NCBI RefSeq assembly: GCF_004135205.1
Contig: NZ_CP035490.1
Coordinates: 1,488,001-1,552,000 of the forward strand
Length of the DNA stretch: 64,000 nt
DNA from: Hahella sp. KA22
Lineage (GTDB): Bacteria > Pseudomonadota > Gammaproteobacteria > Pseudomonadales > Oleiphilaceae
Direction of reading: 5' to 3'
Positions 29,980 through 37,353 of the stretch are shown here, one piece after another. The position numbers were made by a program, and so were the translations under genes. Position 1 is the first letter of the stretch. Every line of letters starts with the position of its first letter. The notes under the pieces are model-generated. The model made no database searches and was not told the origin of the DNA. It was given only the letters and a program-made list of their open reading frames with translations.

Positions 29980-30024
29980 ATGAAAGCCGCCGGTTTGGAT
30001 CAGAGCAGTCGTAATGAACACTAG
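29980..30024 (+). other. 14-codon leader ORF overlapping tetR start
   Basis: ATG at 29980 with AGAAGGAA upstream opens a frame encoding MKAAGLDQSSRNEH, ending at TAG 30022-30024, which overlaps the TetR start by 11 bases. The TetR start has little ribosome binding site of its own. It may couple translation or may be chance. Confidence 0.3.
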
Positions 30025-30673
30025 AGAAAAAATAATTTTAGCCAGTCTGGATTTATTCAATGAGCGCGGAGAGCGTAACATCACTACCAATCATATCGCC
30101 TCTCACTTAGGTATTTCTCCAGGTAATCTCTATTATCACTTCCGCAATAAAACGGACATTATTTACGAGATTTTTTTACAGTATCAACTGCTGGTTGACC
30201 ACTATCTGCAAGCTCCAGAGGGGCGGCCGCTAACCGTTGAGGACCAGTTTGATTATCTTGAGTCAGTGTTCGATGGTTTATGGAGTTACCGCTTTTTCCA
30301 TCGGGATCTGGAGCACTATCTTGAGTCGGACGAACGCTTGAAAGCTGACTATCGCAAATTCACGCAGCGCTGTATCGTCAGTGTGGTGAATATCATTCGG
30401 GGAATGGAATTGTCTGGTATTTTAAGGCCGGTTTCTGATCACTTACGCCGATCTCTGGCTTTAAACGTCTGGCTGGTGGTGACGAACTGGATGTCGTTTC
30501 TAAAAACCGCCGCAGGCGAAGAGAGCGCCTTGATCCGCAAAGACACTCTCAAGCATGGGATATATCAGGTTATTTGTCTGGAAGCGCCATATCTGCAACC
30601 AGCCTTCCATGACCAAGTGACCGGATTACAGCAGAATTACTCCCCCAGCGTTCTCAATGACCTGGGTCTATGA
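30014..30673 (+). CDS. TetR-family transcriptional regulator
   Basis: A 219-residue regulator. The DNA-binding domain is at about 5-50, with ITTNHIASHLGISPGNLYYHF as its recognition region (key residues SPGNLYYHFRNK). The C-terminal half is helical with aromatic patches (FDGLWSYRFFHRDLEHYLE), a pattern I associate with a subgroup often linked to fatty-acid or aldehyde genes. It is divergent from the aldehyde dehydrogenase gene, so local regulation is the simplest reading. It converges on yihA with only 19 bases between. Confidence 0.9.
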   Translation: MNTREKIILASLDLFNERGERNITTNHIASHLGISPGNLYYHFRNKTDIIYEIFLQYQLLVDHYLQAPEGRPLTVEDQFDYLESVFDGLWSYRFFHRDLEHYLESDERLKADYRKFTQRCIVSVVNIIRGMELSGILRPVSDHLRRSLALNVWLVVTNWMSFLKTAAGEESALIRKDTLKHGIYQVICLEAPYLQPAFHDQVTGLQQNYSPSVLNDLGL

Positions 30674-30692
30674 GTCGCTGGTTGCGAGATAC

Positions 30693-31361
30693 TTATGCTT
30701 GGGGCTCAGCGGTTTCTTCTATATCTGAAGCCGTGCCGTCAGTTGGGATAAAAAACCGGTCCATAAACGCGTGCGCTTCTTCAACTCCCGTTTTGCTGAC
30801 GGAGGAAAAGAGCTGCGCTTCGACAGGAAACTTCCAGTTCTTCTTCAGCTCTTTTCTTACTTCTTGAAGCGCGCTCTTGGCTGGACCGTATTTGAGCTTG
30901 TCAGCTTTAGTCAGCAACACCAGCGTCGGCAGTCCGCGCGCTTCGCACCAGTCAAGCATGCTGCAGTCAAAGGGGCTGAGGGGATGTCGGATATCCATGA
31001 CCAGGATCAAAGCGTTTAGCGTCAATCTGTGTTCTAAATAGCGCTGCAAATTGCTCCGCCATTTTTCAAGCATGGCTTTTGGCACTTTGGCGTAGCCATA
31101 GCCTGGAAGGTCAACCAGTCGGCAGCCTTCGCTATTCAAGGTAAAGAAGTTAATAAGCTGAGTGCGGCCTGGCGTCTTGGATGTCTTCGCCAGTTTCCCG
31201 TTTTGGGTGATCGCGTTCAGAGCGCTGGACTTTCCTGCATTAGAGCGTCCGGCGAAGGCGACCTCTACGCCCATATCAGGCGGACACTGCTGCAACTGTT
31301 CTGCGCTCATAAGGAAGCGGGCGCTTTGATATGAGACGGGGCGTTTGGTGGTTTGGGTCAT
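30693..31361 (-). CDS. yihA: Ribosome biogenesis GTPase YihA (EngB/YsxC)
   Basis: A 222-residue GTPase needed for large ribosomal subunit assembly. The motifs are G1 [13 protein letters not shown]3 [10 protein letters not shown] and G4 LTKADKL, with FFIPTDG near the end. A variable C-terminal tail ends in EETAEPQA. The start has no clear ribosome binding site. It is divergent from the cytochrome c4 gene, an order I recall from Pseudomonas. Confidence 0.95.
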   Translation of the reverse strand: MTQTTKRPVSYQSARFLMSAEQLQQCPPDMGVEVAFAGRSNAGKSSALNAITQNGKLAKTSKTPGRTQLINFFTLNSEGCRLVDLPGYGYAKVPKAMLEKWRSNLQRYLEHRLTLNALILVMDIRHPLSPFDCSMLDWCEARGLPTLVLLTKADKLKYGPAKSALQEVRKELKKNWKFPVEAQLFSSVSKTGVEEAHAFMDRFFIPTDGTASDIEETAEPQA

Positions 31362-31474
31362 ACATTTAATGCTTGCAAATATCGAAAAATGAGTGGATGC
31401 AGCATCGCTTTGAGGCTGCGTTTTTGAATGGCTATGTCGCGTTGTTTATTCGTTCATGTTTTGAGTGTTTTATG

Positions 31475-31480
31475 TATAAT
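31475..31480 (+). promoter_or_regulatory. Possible -10 element for the cytochrome c4 gene
   Basis: A consensus TATAAT lies about 165 bases before the cytochrome c4 start. The expected -35 position reads GTTCAT, a poor match, so this is a weak call. Confidence 0.3.
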
Positions 31481-31643
31481 ACCAGACCGTTTTAAGGGCG
31501 TGGAAAGATAATCCAGTTCTTTTCACGTAATTGCAGCATGCGCGAATTGGTAAAATAAGATACTGATTGTGCTTGGGGTATCTTGGATCAAAGCGCCTCA
31601 ACAATGTAATTGCAAATTAAATAGGTAGCTGATGGGGTCAACA

Positions 31644-32249
31644 ATGAGAATTTTCGTAACTGGTTTGGTGCTGGCGATGGGTATGATTGGCCTGGCGCAC
31701 GCTGAGGGAGACCCTAAGGCGGGACAGACCAAATCTGCAGTTTGCGCGGCCTGCCATGGTGCTGACGGTAACAGCGCCGTTCCCAACTTCCCCAAACTGG
31801 CGGGGCAGGGGGAGAGATATCTGATCAAACAGATTCACGATATCAAGTCCGGAAATCGCGCAGTGCCGGAAATGGCTGGATTGACAGACAACTTGTCGGA
31901 TCAGGATATTGCCGATATCGCCGCGTATTTCGCCAGTCAGCCAGCAACAGTTGGTTCGGCCAGTGAAGCGACTTTAGATAAGGGCGAATCGCTTTATCGC
32001 GCAGGTAATGCCGCCAAGGGCATCCCCGCCTGTTCAGGTTGCCATTCTCCTAATGGCTCAGGCAACTTCCCTGCAGGATTTCCTCGCCTAAGCGGCCAGC
32101 ATGCTGACTATGTCGCCAAGCAATTGCAGAACTTCCGGTCTGGCGATCGTTCCAATGATGGCGAGACCCGCATCATGCGCGACATTGCCGCCAATATGAG
32201 CGATGCAGAGATCAAAGCATTAGCTAACTATATTCTGGGCTTGCACTAA
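31644..32249 (+). CDS. Cytochrome c4, dihaem periplasmic electron carrier
   Basis: A 201-residue protein with a signal peptide (MRIFVTGLVLAMGMIGLAHA) cleaved before EGDPKAGQ. It has two homologous cytochrome c domains with haem motifs CAACH and CSGCH, and candidate axial methionines in AVPEMAGL and RIMRDIAANMSD. It passes electrons from the bc1 complex to terminal oxidases in the periplasm. An in-frame ATG at 31632 would add four residues; I prefer the start next to the signal peptide but cannot exclude the other. It is followed by a terminator and then dsbA, as in Pseudomonas. Confidence 0.93.
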   Translation: MRIFVTGLVLAMGMIGLAHAEGDPKAGQTKSAVCAACHGADGNSAVPNFPKLAGQGERYLIKQIHDIKSGNRAVPEMAGLTDNLSDQDIADIAAYFASQPATVGSASEATLDKGESLYRAGNAAKGIPACSGCHSPNGSGNFPAGFPRLSGQHADYVAKQLQNFRSGDRSNDGETRIMRDIAANMSDAEIKALANYILGLH

Positions 32250-32273
32250 TCGCAGCCTGGAATATACCAGTTC

Positions 32274-32301
32274 AAAAAAGGCGGCTTTGGCCGCCTTTTT
32301 T
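32274..32301 (+). terminator. Intrinsic terminator of the cytochrome c4 gene
   Basis: A perfect 12-bp stem, AAAAAAGGCGGC with GCCGCCTTTTTT, closes a 4-base loop 25 bases past the stop codon. Confidence 0.92.
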
Positions 32302-32442
32302 GTTATGCGCGGCTTGCATCCATATTAATTGTTTGTCATAAGCGCGGCTCTGGAGTTGCATAATGAATGCTAAGAGGTAAAACTTTTTTCCTTACAGCAT
32401 GCCTGCAAATGTTTTCTAATCAACGGAGCTCGGAGATCGTAA

Positions 32443-33078
32443 ATGCGGAAGTTCGCCAGGATTCTATTAATAATGACTTTGGGTCTGGTTGCTCTGGCGG
32501 CCAGGGCTGAGACCTATGTTGAAGGACAGCACTATAAAACGTTGCCGGCGCAGATTCCGGTGCGCGACGCTTCTAAGATCGAAGTGGTGGAATTGTTTTG
32601 GTACGGCTGTCCTCATTGCTACAAGTTTGATCCTCTGGTTAACGCTTGGAAAAAGAGTTTGCCGGAAGATGTAAGTTTCTTCCGTTCGCCAGCGGCTTTT
32701 AATAAGATCTGGAAGGCGCATGCCCAGGCTTTCTACACAGCGGAAGCATTGGACGTTTCAGAAAAGATGCATCAGCCGCTGTTCGATGCACTGGCGAGGG
32801 ACCACCAGTCCATCAACTCCGAAGATGAATTGGCTAAATTCTTCGCCCAGTATGGCGTGGAAGAAGCGCAGTTTAAAAAGGCCTATAATTCTTTCAGTGT
32901 GAAGTCCAAAGTTGAGCAAGCCGCTTCACGTGCGCTTTCTGCCCGGGCGACAGGGGTGCCTGCGTTAGTGGTCAATGGTAAATACCGCATAGACGCTATT
33001 CGTGGCGGTACTTACGAGGATATGCTGAAAGTTGCTGACTTCCTGATAGAAAAAGAGCGCCAAGCAAAAGGTTCTTGA
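32443..33078 (+). CDS. dsbA: Thiol:disulfide interchange protein DsbA
   Basis: A 211-residue periplasmic disulfide oxidase. The signal peptide is about 1-22 (MRKFARILLIMTLGLVALAARA). The active site is FWYGCPHCYKF and the cis-proline loop is TGVPALVVNGKYRI. Length is standard. GGAGCTCGGAGA precedes the ATG. It is the second disulfide-type protein in the window; the one at 12301 is membrane-anchored and larger. Confidence 0.95.
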   Translation: MRKFARILLIMTLGLVALAARAETYVEGQHYKTLPAQIPVRDASKIEVVELFWYGCPHCYKFDPLVNAWKKSLPEDVSFFRSPAAFNKIWKAHAQAFYTAEALDVSEKMHQPLFDALARDHQSINSEDELAKFFAQYGVEEAQFKKAYNSFSVKSKVEQAASRALSARATGVPALVVNGKYRIDAIRGGTYEDMLKVADFLIEKERQAKGS

Positions 33079-33118
33079 GAGGGCGCTAACAAAACTAACG
33101 TAGTAGGAGTGCTGGGGC

Positions 33119-33976
33119 GTGTATCAAAAGTTCAGAGATAAGTTTGGCGCCCTACTACCTCGTCGCTCTCCAGTCATGGAGGGCGACATGAATGCCGCTG
33201 AAGAATTTCCCCACCACAGACATATCCGTCTTCTCAGTTTTAATATTCAAGTAGGCATTTCGACCGCCGCTTATCGTCATTATGTGACGCGTAGCTGGCA
33301 GCATGTTTTGCCTAGTCAGTCCCGTAATAAAAACCTGGATCGTATAGCCGCGTTGCTGAGTCAATATGATGTTGTAGCCTTGCAGGAGTGCGACGGCGGC
33401 AGTATTCGTAGCGGTTATGTCAATCAGGTGGAATATCTGGCGGAGAAGAGTGGGCACCCATACTGGTTTCAACAGTTGAACCGCAATCTTGGACGCATTG
33501 CGCAGCATAGTAATGGGTTGTTGAGCCGTTATCGGCCGAACTCCGTTACGCAGCATAAGCTGCCAGGCGTTATTCCAGGGCGGGGCGCTATTATCGCAAC
33601 CTATGGCGATCCTTCTAATCCTCTTGTTGTGGTGATGTTGCACCTGTCTTTGGGTGAAAAAGCGCAATGTCAGCAATTGGAGCATGTTTGCGGGTTAATT
33701 GATGGGTATGAGCATGTTGTATTGATGGGGGATCTGAACAACCAGGCGGAACAGTTGCTAAGTTCTACGGCGTTGGGGCGTACGACGCTGGTGTCTTTAC
33801 CTGAGCGGGTGAATACCTTTCCAAGCTGGCGTCCTGAGCGTTCCCTTGATCATATTATGGTTAGCCCTGGGTTGCAGATCAGAAACGCGGGTGTGGTTTG
33901 TTTTCCTGTGTCTGACCACCTCCCTGTTGCGGTGGATGTGGCATTGCCAGTCGGGTATGGAAAAGGGAAGGCATAA
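33119..33976 (+). CDS. Endonuclease/exonuclease/phosphatase (EEP) family protein
   Basis: A 285-residue protein of the EEP fold. Motifs are RLLSFNIQVG (N-terminal metal-site Asn), VALQECDGG (catalytic Glu), VVLMGDLNNQAE (Asp and Asn) and LDHIMVSPG plus FPVSDHLPVAVDV (catalytic His). All key residues are present. The GTG at 33119 has TAGGAG upstream and gives an N-terminal extension similar to what I recall from Pseudomonas homologues; an ATG at 33188 with GGAGG is an alternative. The substrate is unknown; the order after dsbA matches Pseudomonas. Residues are not signal-peptide-like, so it is probably cytoplasmic. Confidence 0.88.
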   Translation: MYQKFRDKFGALLPRRSPVMEGDMNAAEEFPHHRHIRLLSFNIQVGISTAAYRHYVTRSWQHVLPSQSRNKNLDRIAALLSQYDVVALQECDGGSIRSGYVNQVEYLAEKSGHPYWFQQLNRNLGRIAQHSNGLLSRYRPNSVTQHKLPGVIPGRGAIIATYGDPSNPLVVVMLHLSLGEKAQCQQLEHVCGLIDGYEHVVLMGDLNNQAEQLLSSTALGRTTLVSLPERVNTFPSWRPERSLDHIMVSPGLQIRNAGVVCFPVSDHLPVAVDVALPVGYGKGKA

Positions 33977-34002
33977 AAAAACCCGACTAGGCCGGGCTTT
34001 TA
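33975..34002. terminator. Probable terminator between convergent genes
   Basis: An A-tract, ACCCG...CGGGC stem and TTTT tract lie directly after the EEP gene and before the rpmG stop. The stem has a mismatch, but A and T tracts on both sides suit a bidirectional terminator. Confidence 0.6.
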
Positions 34003-34050
34003 TCAGCCAAGCTAAAGGGGCTTGGCCGTTATCTTGAAGAAGTAAGATGC

Positions 34051-34206
34051 TTACTTGATCTTGGCTTCTTTATAAGCAACGTGCTTGCGAACAACAGGAT
34101 CAAATTTTTTGATCTCCATTTTCTCAGGCATAGTGCGCTTATTTTTAGTAGTAGTGTAGAAATGGCCGGTTCCAGCTGAAGAAACCAATCTGATCTTCTC
34201 GCGCAT
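34051..34206 (-). CDS. rpmG: 50S ribosomal protein L33
   Basis: A 51-residue ribosomal protein starting [20 protein letters not shown], with [16 protein letters not shown] and a C-terminal [10 protein letters not shown]. It lacks the two CxxC pairs, so it is the zinc-independent (C-minus) form. AAGGAG precedes the ATG. It lies 11 bases after rpmB, the usual rpmB-rpmG operon. Confidence 0.97.
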   Translation of the reverse strand: MREKIRLVSSAGTGHFYTTTKNKRTMPEKMEIKKFDPVVRKHVAYKEAKIK

Positions 34207-34217
34207 AATTTAGCTCC

Positions 34218-34454
34218 TTAAACCTTGCCGCCACGTGCGCGAATATCGCTCAGCACTTTATCAATGCCGACTTTATCGATAATTCGCATACCTTTAGTAG
34301 AAACACGCAACTTAACGAAGCGCTTTTCATTCTCGACCCAGAAACGATGAGTTTGCAGATTCGGAAGAAAACGGCGCTTGGTTTTGTTGTTTGCGTGAGA
34401 AACATTGTTACCAGTTATTGGGCCTTTGCCCGTAACCTGACAAACTCTAGACAT
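34218..34454 (-). CDS. rpmB: 50S ribosomal protein L28
   Basis: A 78-residue ribosomal protein starting [20 protein letters not shown], with the typical [18 protein letters not shown] and a C-terminal DIRARGGKV. An ATG five codons upstream in frame is rejected because L28 proteins begin MSRVCQV. It is the first gene of the rpmB-rpmG pair. Confidence 0.97.
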   Translation of the reverse strand: MSRVCQVTGKGPITGNNVSHANNKTKRRFLPNLQTHRFWVENEKRFVKLRVSTKGMRIIDKVGIDKVLSDIRARGGKV

Positions 34455-34549
34455 TTGACTCGCCTCCAACCAAACGTTGGTACTGAAAAATTCCTGCTTC
34501 TGGGTGGAGAATTTCCCGCTTTACCCAGACCCGTAAAAATGAGCACGAC

Positions 34550-34578
34550 TTTATAGCAGAAAGAGGCTTTCAAAGCAA
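34550..34578 (-). promoter_or_regulatory. Probable promoter of rpmB-rpmG
   Basis: On the minus strand TTGCTT, a 17-base spacer and TATAAA lie about 95 bases upstream of the rpmB start. Confidence 0.5.
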
Positions 34579-34670
34579 AAGAATTTGCATTTTTTGCACA
34601 ATTTCCAGAGGGCTTGGCGCATCTCTTTTCGCTTTTCCGTCGCAAGCGCTTCTTTATATGGGCGGAGAGT

Positions 34671-35345
34671 TTAAATCCAACCCCGCTCCGCCAGGGAAAC
34701 GACTTCTCCGTCGCCGACAATCATATGGTCCAAGACTCGCACGTCAACCAATCTCAGCGCTTTGCGCAGGGTTTCTGTGATTTCCTTGTCGCTAAGACTC
34801 GGCTCCGCGACGCCGGACGGATGATTGTGAGCGAATATTATAGCCGCCGCATTGTGTTTTAGCACTCTGCGTACGACTTCTCGTGGATGTACGCTGGCGG
34901 AATCGATAGTGCCGCGAAATAACTCTTCGTAGGCGATGACGCGATGTTGGTTGTCCAGAAATAAAGCGGCGAAAACTTCATAGGGATAATGCCGCAGGTG
35001 GGCGCTCAGATATTCCCGTGTCAGCTCGGGGCTGGTGAGATTATGGCTTCGCTGCATTTTTTCTTGTAAGTAGCGCTTGGCGAGTTCCGTCGCCGCCTGC
35101 AACTGGCTGTATTTTGCTTCCCCCAGGCCAGGGACCTGGGTGAATTCATCCAGGCTGGCGTCCAGCAAGGGGCGAAGTCCGCCGAACTGGTTAATGGTGT
35201 CGCGTGCAAGATCCACCGCGCTGCGGCCGCGGGAGCCGGTTCGGAAGAATATAGCGAGAAGTTCGGTTTCACTTAATTTGCTGGCGCCATGGGCGATAAG
35301 CTTTTCACGAGGACGGTCGGCCTTTGGCCAATCGGAGATAGGCAT
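34671..35345 (-). CDS. radC: RadC-family JAB1/MPN domain protein
   Basis: A 224-residue protein. An N-terminal helix-hairpin-helix part is visible (about 20-95; [31 protein letters not shown]). The C-terminal JAB1-type domain carries the metal motif [12 protein letters not shown] with S/D partners. The historical link to DNA repair is not supported in E. coli, and the enzymatic role is unclear. AAAGGGA precedes the ATG. It is divergent from coaBC, as in Pseudomonas. Confidence 0.94.
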   Translation of the reverse strand: MPISDWPKADRPREKLIAHGASKLSETELLAIFFRTGSRGRSAVDLARDTINQFGGLRPLLDASLDEFTQVPGLGEAKYSQLQAATELAKRYLQEKMQRSHNLTSPELTREYLSAHLRHYPYEVFAALFLDNQHRVIAYEELFRGTIDSASVHPREVVRRVLKHNAAAIIFAHNHPSGVAEPSLSDKEITETLRKALRLVDVRVLDHMIVGDGEVVSLAERGWI

Positions 35346-35507
35346 ACGAAATCCCTTTACTGATTAGTTCATCCATTAATTAAATACATCTTTGCTTGAT
35401 ATGCTGCGGCAATCAAAACGGCCGCTATTATATACAAATGCGATGAAAAAAAACGGACTGGTGCTATCGTAGCCCCAGTCGAAACGGGGACAGAGTGAAG
35501 TAACGCG

Positions 35508-36728
35508 ATGCTTACCGGCAGAAAAATTTTACTGGCGATCACTGGTGGAATCGCCGCCTATAAATGCGCTGAACTGACTCGATTGTTGGTAAAAAGCGGC
35601 GCTGAAATACAAGTCCTGATGACGTCAGGCGCAAAAGCGTTTATCACCCCGTTAACCTTCCAGGCGCTATCCGGCAGACCCGTTAGAGACAGTCTTTTGG
35701 ACCCCGAAGCTGAAATGGGGATGGGGCATATCGAATTGGCCCGCTGGGCGGATTTAATTATCGTTGCGCCTGCATCCGCGGATGCTATCGCCCGAATCGC
35801 GGGTGGTTTGGCGGATGATTTGCTCACGACTGTGCTGCTGGCCAGTGAAGCGCCGTTGGCGGTGGCTCCTGCGATGAATCAAGCCATGTGGCGCAACCCA
35901 ATGACTCAGGCGAATGTGCAAAAACTGGTCTCGCTGCGGCCTCGTACTTTTATATGGGGGCCTGATGCAGGTGAGCAAGCCTGTGGGGATTTGGGGCCCG
36001 GGCGGATGTTGGAGCCGGCTGCTATGCTTGCTTTGACGGACGCGTATTTCGCTTCGGGAGATCAGCTCAGGAACTGTAATGTCGTGATTACTGCGGGACC
36101 GACCCGTGAACGTATTGACCCCGTGCGTTACATCAGTAACGACAGCTCAGGGAAAATGGGGTACGCCCTGGCGGAGGCTGCGGCTGGAATGGGGGCGCAG
36201 GTCACATTGATTTCCGGTCCGGTTGCTTTGTCTAAGCCTGGCGGAGTGAAGGTCGTTAATGTGGAAGGCGCTTTAGACATGCATACGGAGGCCTTGGCGG
36301 CAGTGCAGGCAGGCGCGAATATATTTATTTCCGCGGCGGCGGTCGCGGATTATCGGCCTGTAACAACGGCCGATCAAAAAATGAAAAAGTCCGCTGAGCA
36401 GTTACAGATTACATTGACGCGCAACCCTGACATTCTGGCGGATGTCGCCGCGTTGCAAGACGCTCCATTTACGGTTGGCTTTGCTGCGGAAACTCAGAAA
36501 GTGGAGGAGTACGCGCGCGGCAAGTTGGAGCGTAAAAATATCAATCTGATCGTCGCGAATGATGTTTCTCGCAAAGACATCGGTTTTAACAGTGACGATA
36601 ACGAAGTTTCCCTTATCAGCCGGGATGAGGTGATTCCAATAGCTAAACAATCCAAGCAGGCGCTGGCGGGACAATTAATGTCTCATATCGCCCAGCAATA
36701 TCGAAAAACACTATCTACTGATAATTGA
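35508..36728 (+). CDS. coaBC: Bifunctional CoaBC: PPC synthetase / PPC decarboxylase
   Basis: A 406-residue fusion. The N-terminal CoaC flavoprotein (about 1-185) has [24 protein letters not shown] and the catalytic cysteine in [12 protein letters not shown]. The C-terminal CoaB (about 190-400) has [28 protein letters not shown] and the KMKK lysine motif. It makes 4'-phosphopantothenoylcysteine and decarboxylates it in CoA synthesis. It starts the run coaBC-dut-algC-argB, an order conserved in Pseudomonas; coaD and panP elsewhere in the window belong to the same pathway. Confidence 0.96.
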   Translation: MLTGRKILLAITGGIAAYKCAELTRLLVKSGAEIQVLMTSGAKAFITPLTFQALSGRPVRDSLLDPEAEMGMGHIELARWADLIIVAPASADAIARIAGGLADDLLTTVLLASEAPLAVAPAMNQAMWRNPMTQANVQKLVSLRPRTFIWGPDAGEQACGDLGPGRMLEPAAMLALTDAYFASGDQLRNCNVVITAGPTRERIDPVRYISNDSSGKMGYALAEAAAGMGAQVTLISGPVALSKPGGVKVVNVEGALDMHTEALAAVQAGANIFISAAAVADYRPVTTADQKMKKSAEQLQITLTRNPDILADVAALQDAPFTVGFAAETQKVEEYARGKLERKNINLIVANDVSRKDIGFNSDDNEVSLISRDEVIPIAKQSKQALAGQLMSHIAQQYRKTLSTDN

Positions 36729-36744
36729 ATTTGGTCTGAGTTTC

Positions 36745-37203
36745 ATGAAACAAGCATTACTTGTGAAGGTTCTGGATAAACGTCTGGGCAAAGAAATCCC
36801 ACTACCCGCATACGCAACCGACGGCTCCGCTGGTCTGGATCTGCGCGCCTGTCTGGCGGAACCTGTTACGCTTCAACCCGGGGAGACTACGCTTATACCA
36901 ACAGGAATGGCGATTCATCTTTCTGACCCCGGATTGGCGGCTATGTTACTGCCCCGCTCAGGTCTGGGACACAAGCATGGAATCGTCCTGGGGAATCTGG
37001 TTGGCCTGATTGACTCGGACTATCAAGGCGAGGTCATGGTCTCATGTTGGAACAGAGGGAATGAGGCGTTCACCATTAATATTGGCGAACGTATAGCGCA
37101 AATGGTTATCGTGCCTGTGGTGCAGGTTGGCTTTGAGATTGTTGAAGACTTCGACGATAGCTCACGTGGCGCAGGTGGTTTTGGCTCAACGGGAACTAAA
37201 TAA
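36745..37203 (+). CDS. dut: dUTP diphosphatase
   Basis: A 152-residue trimeric dUTPase that hydrolyses dUTP to dUMP. The five motifs are visible: [48 protein letters not shown] and the C-terminal [10 protein letters not shown] arm. It follows coaBC by 16 bases. A small GC-rich hairpin without a T-tract follows the stop. Confidence 0.96.
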   Translation: MKQALLVKVLDKRLGKEIPLPAYATDGSAGLDLRACLAEPVTLQPGETTLIPTGMAIHLSDPGLAAMLLPRSGLGHKHGIVLGNLVGLIDSDYQGEVMVSCWNRGNEAFTINIGERIAQMVIVPVVQVGFEIVEDFDDSSRGAGGFGSTGTK

Positions 37204-37353
37204 GCATTTGCTTGTTTTGATAACCGCCGCAACTAAGCGGCGTAGGCCGAGTTGCAGTAAATGTGTATTCTTTACATGACGTTAGCCTCAGTAAGCCAAG
37301 GGCGTGCTGAGGCCATGTGGCGAAATGAGAATAAAAGGTAAATTGGCTTATCA

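Noticed and set aside
34671-35345. RadC as a sign of a mobile element or defence island
   Set aside because: RadC-like genes occur on islands, but here it sits in the normal rpmB-rpmG / radC / coaBC order, so it is the housekeeping copy.
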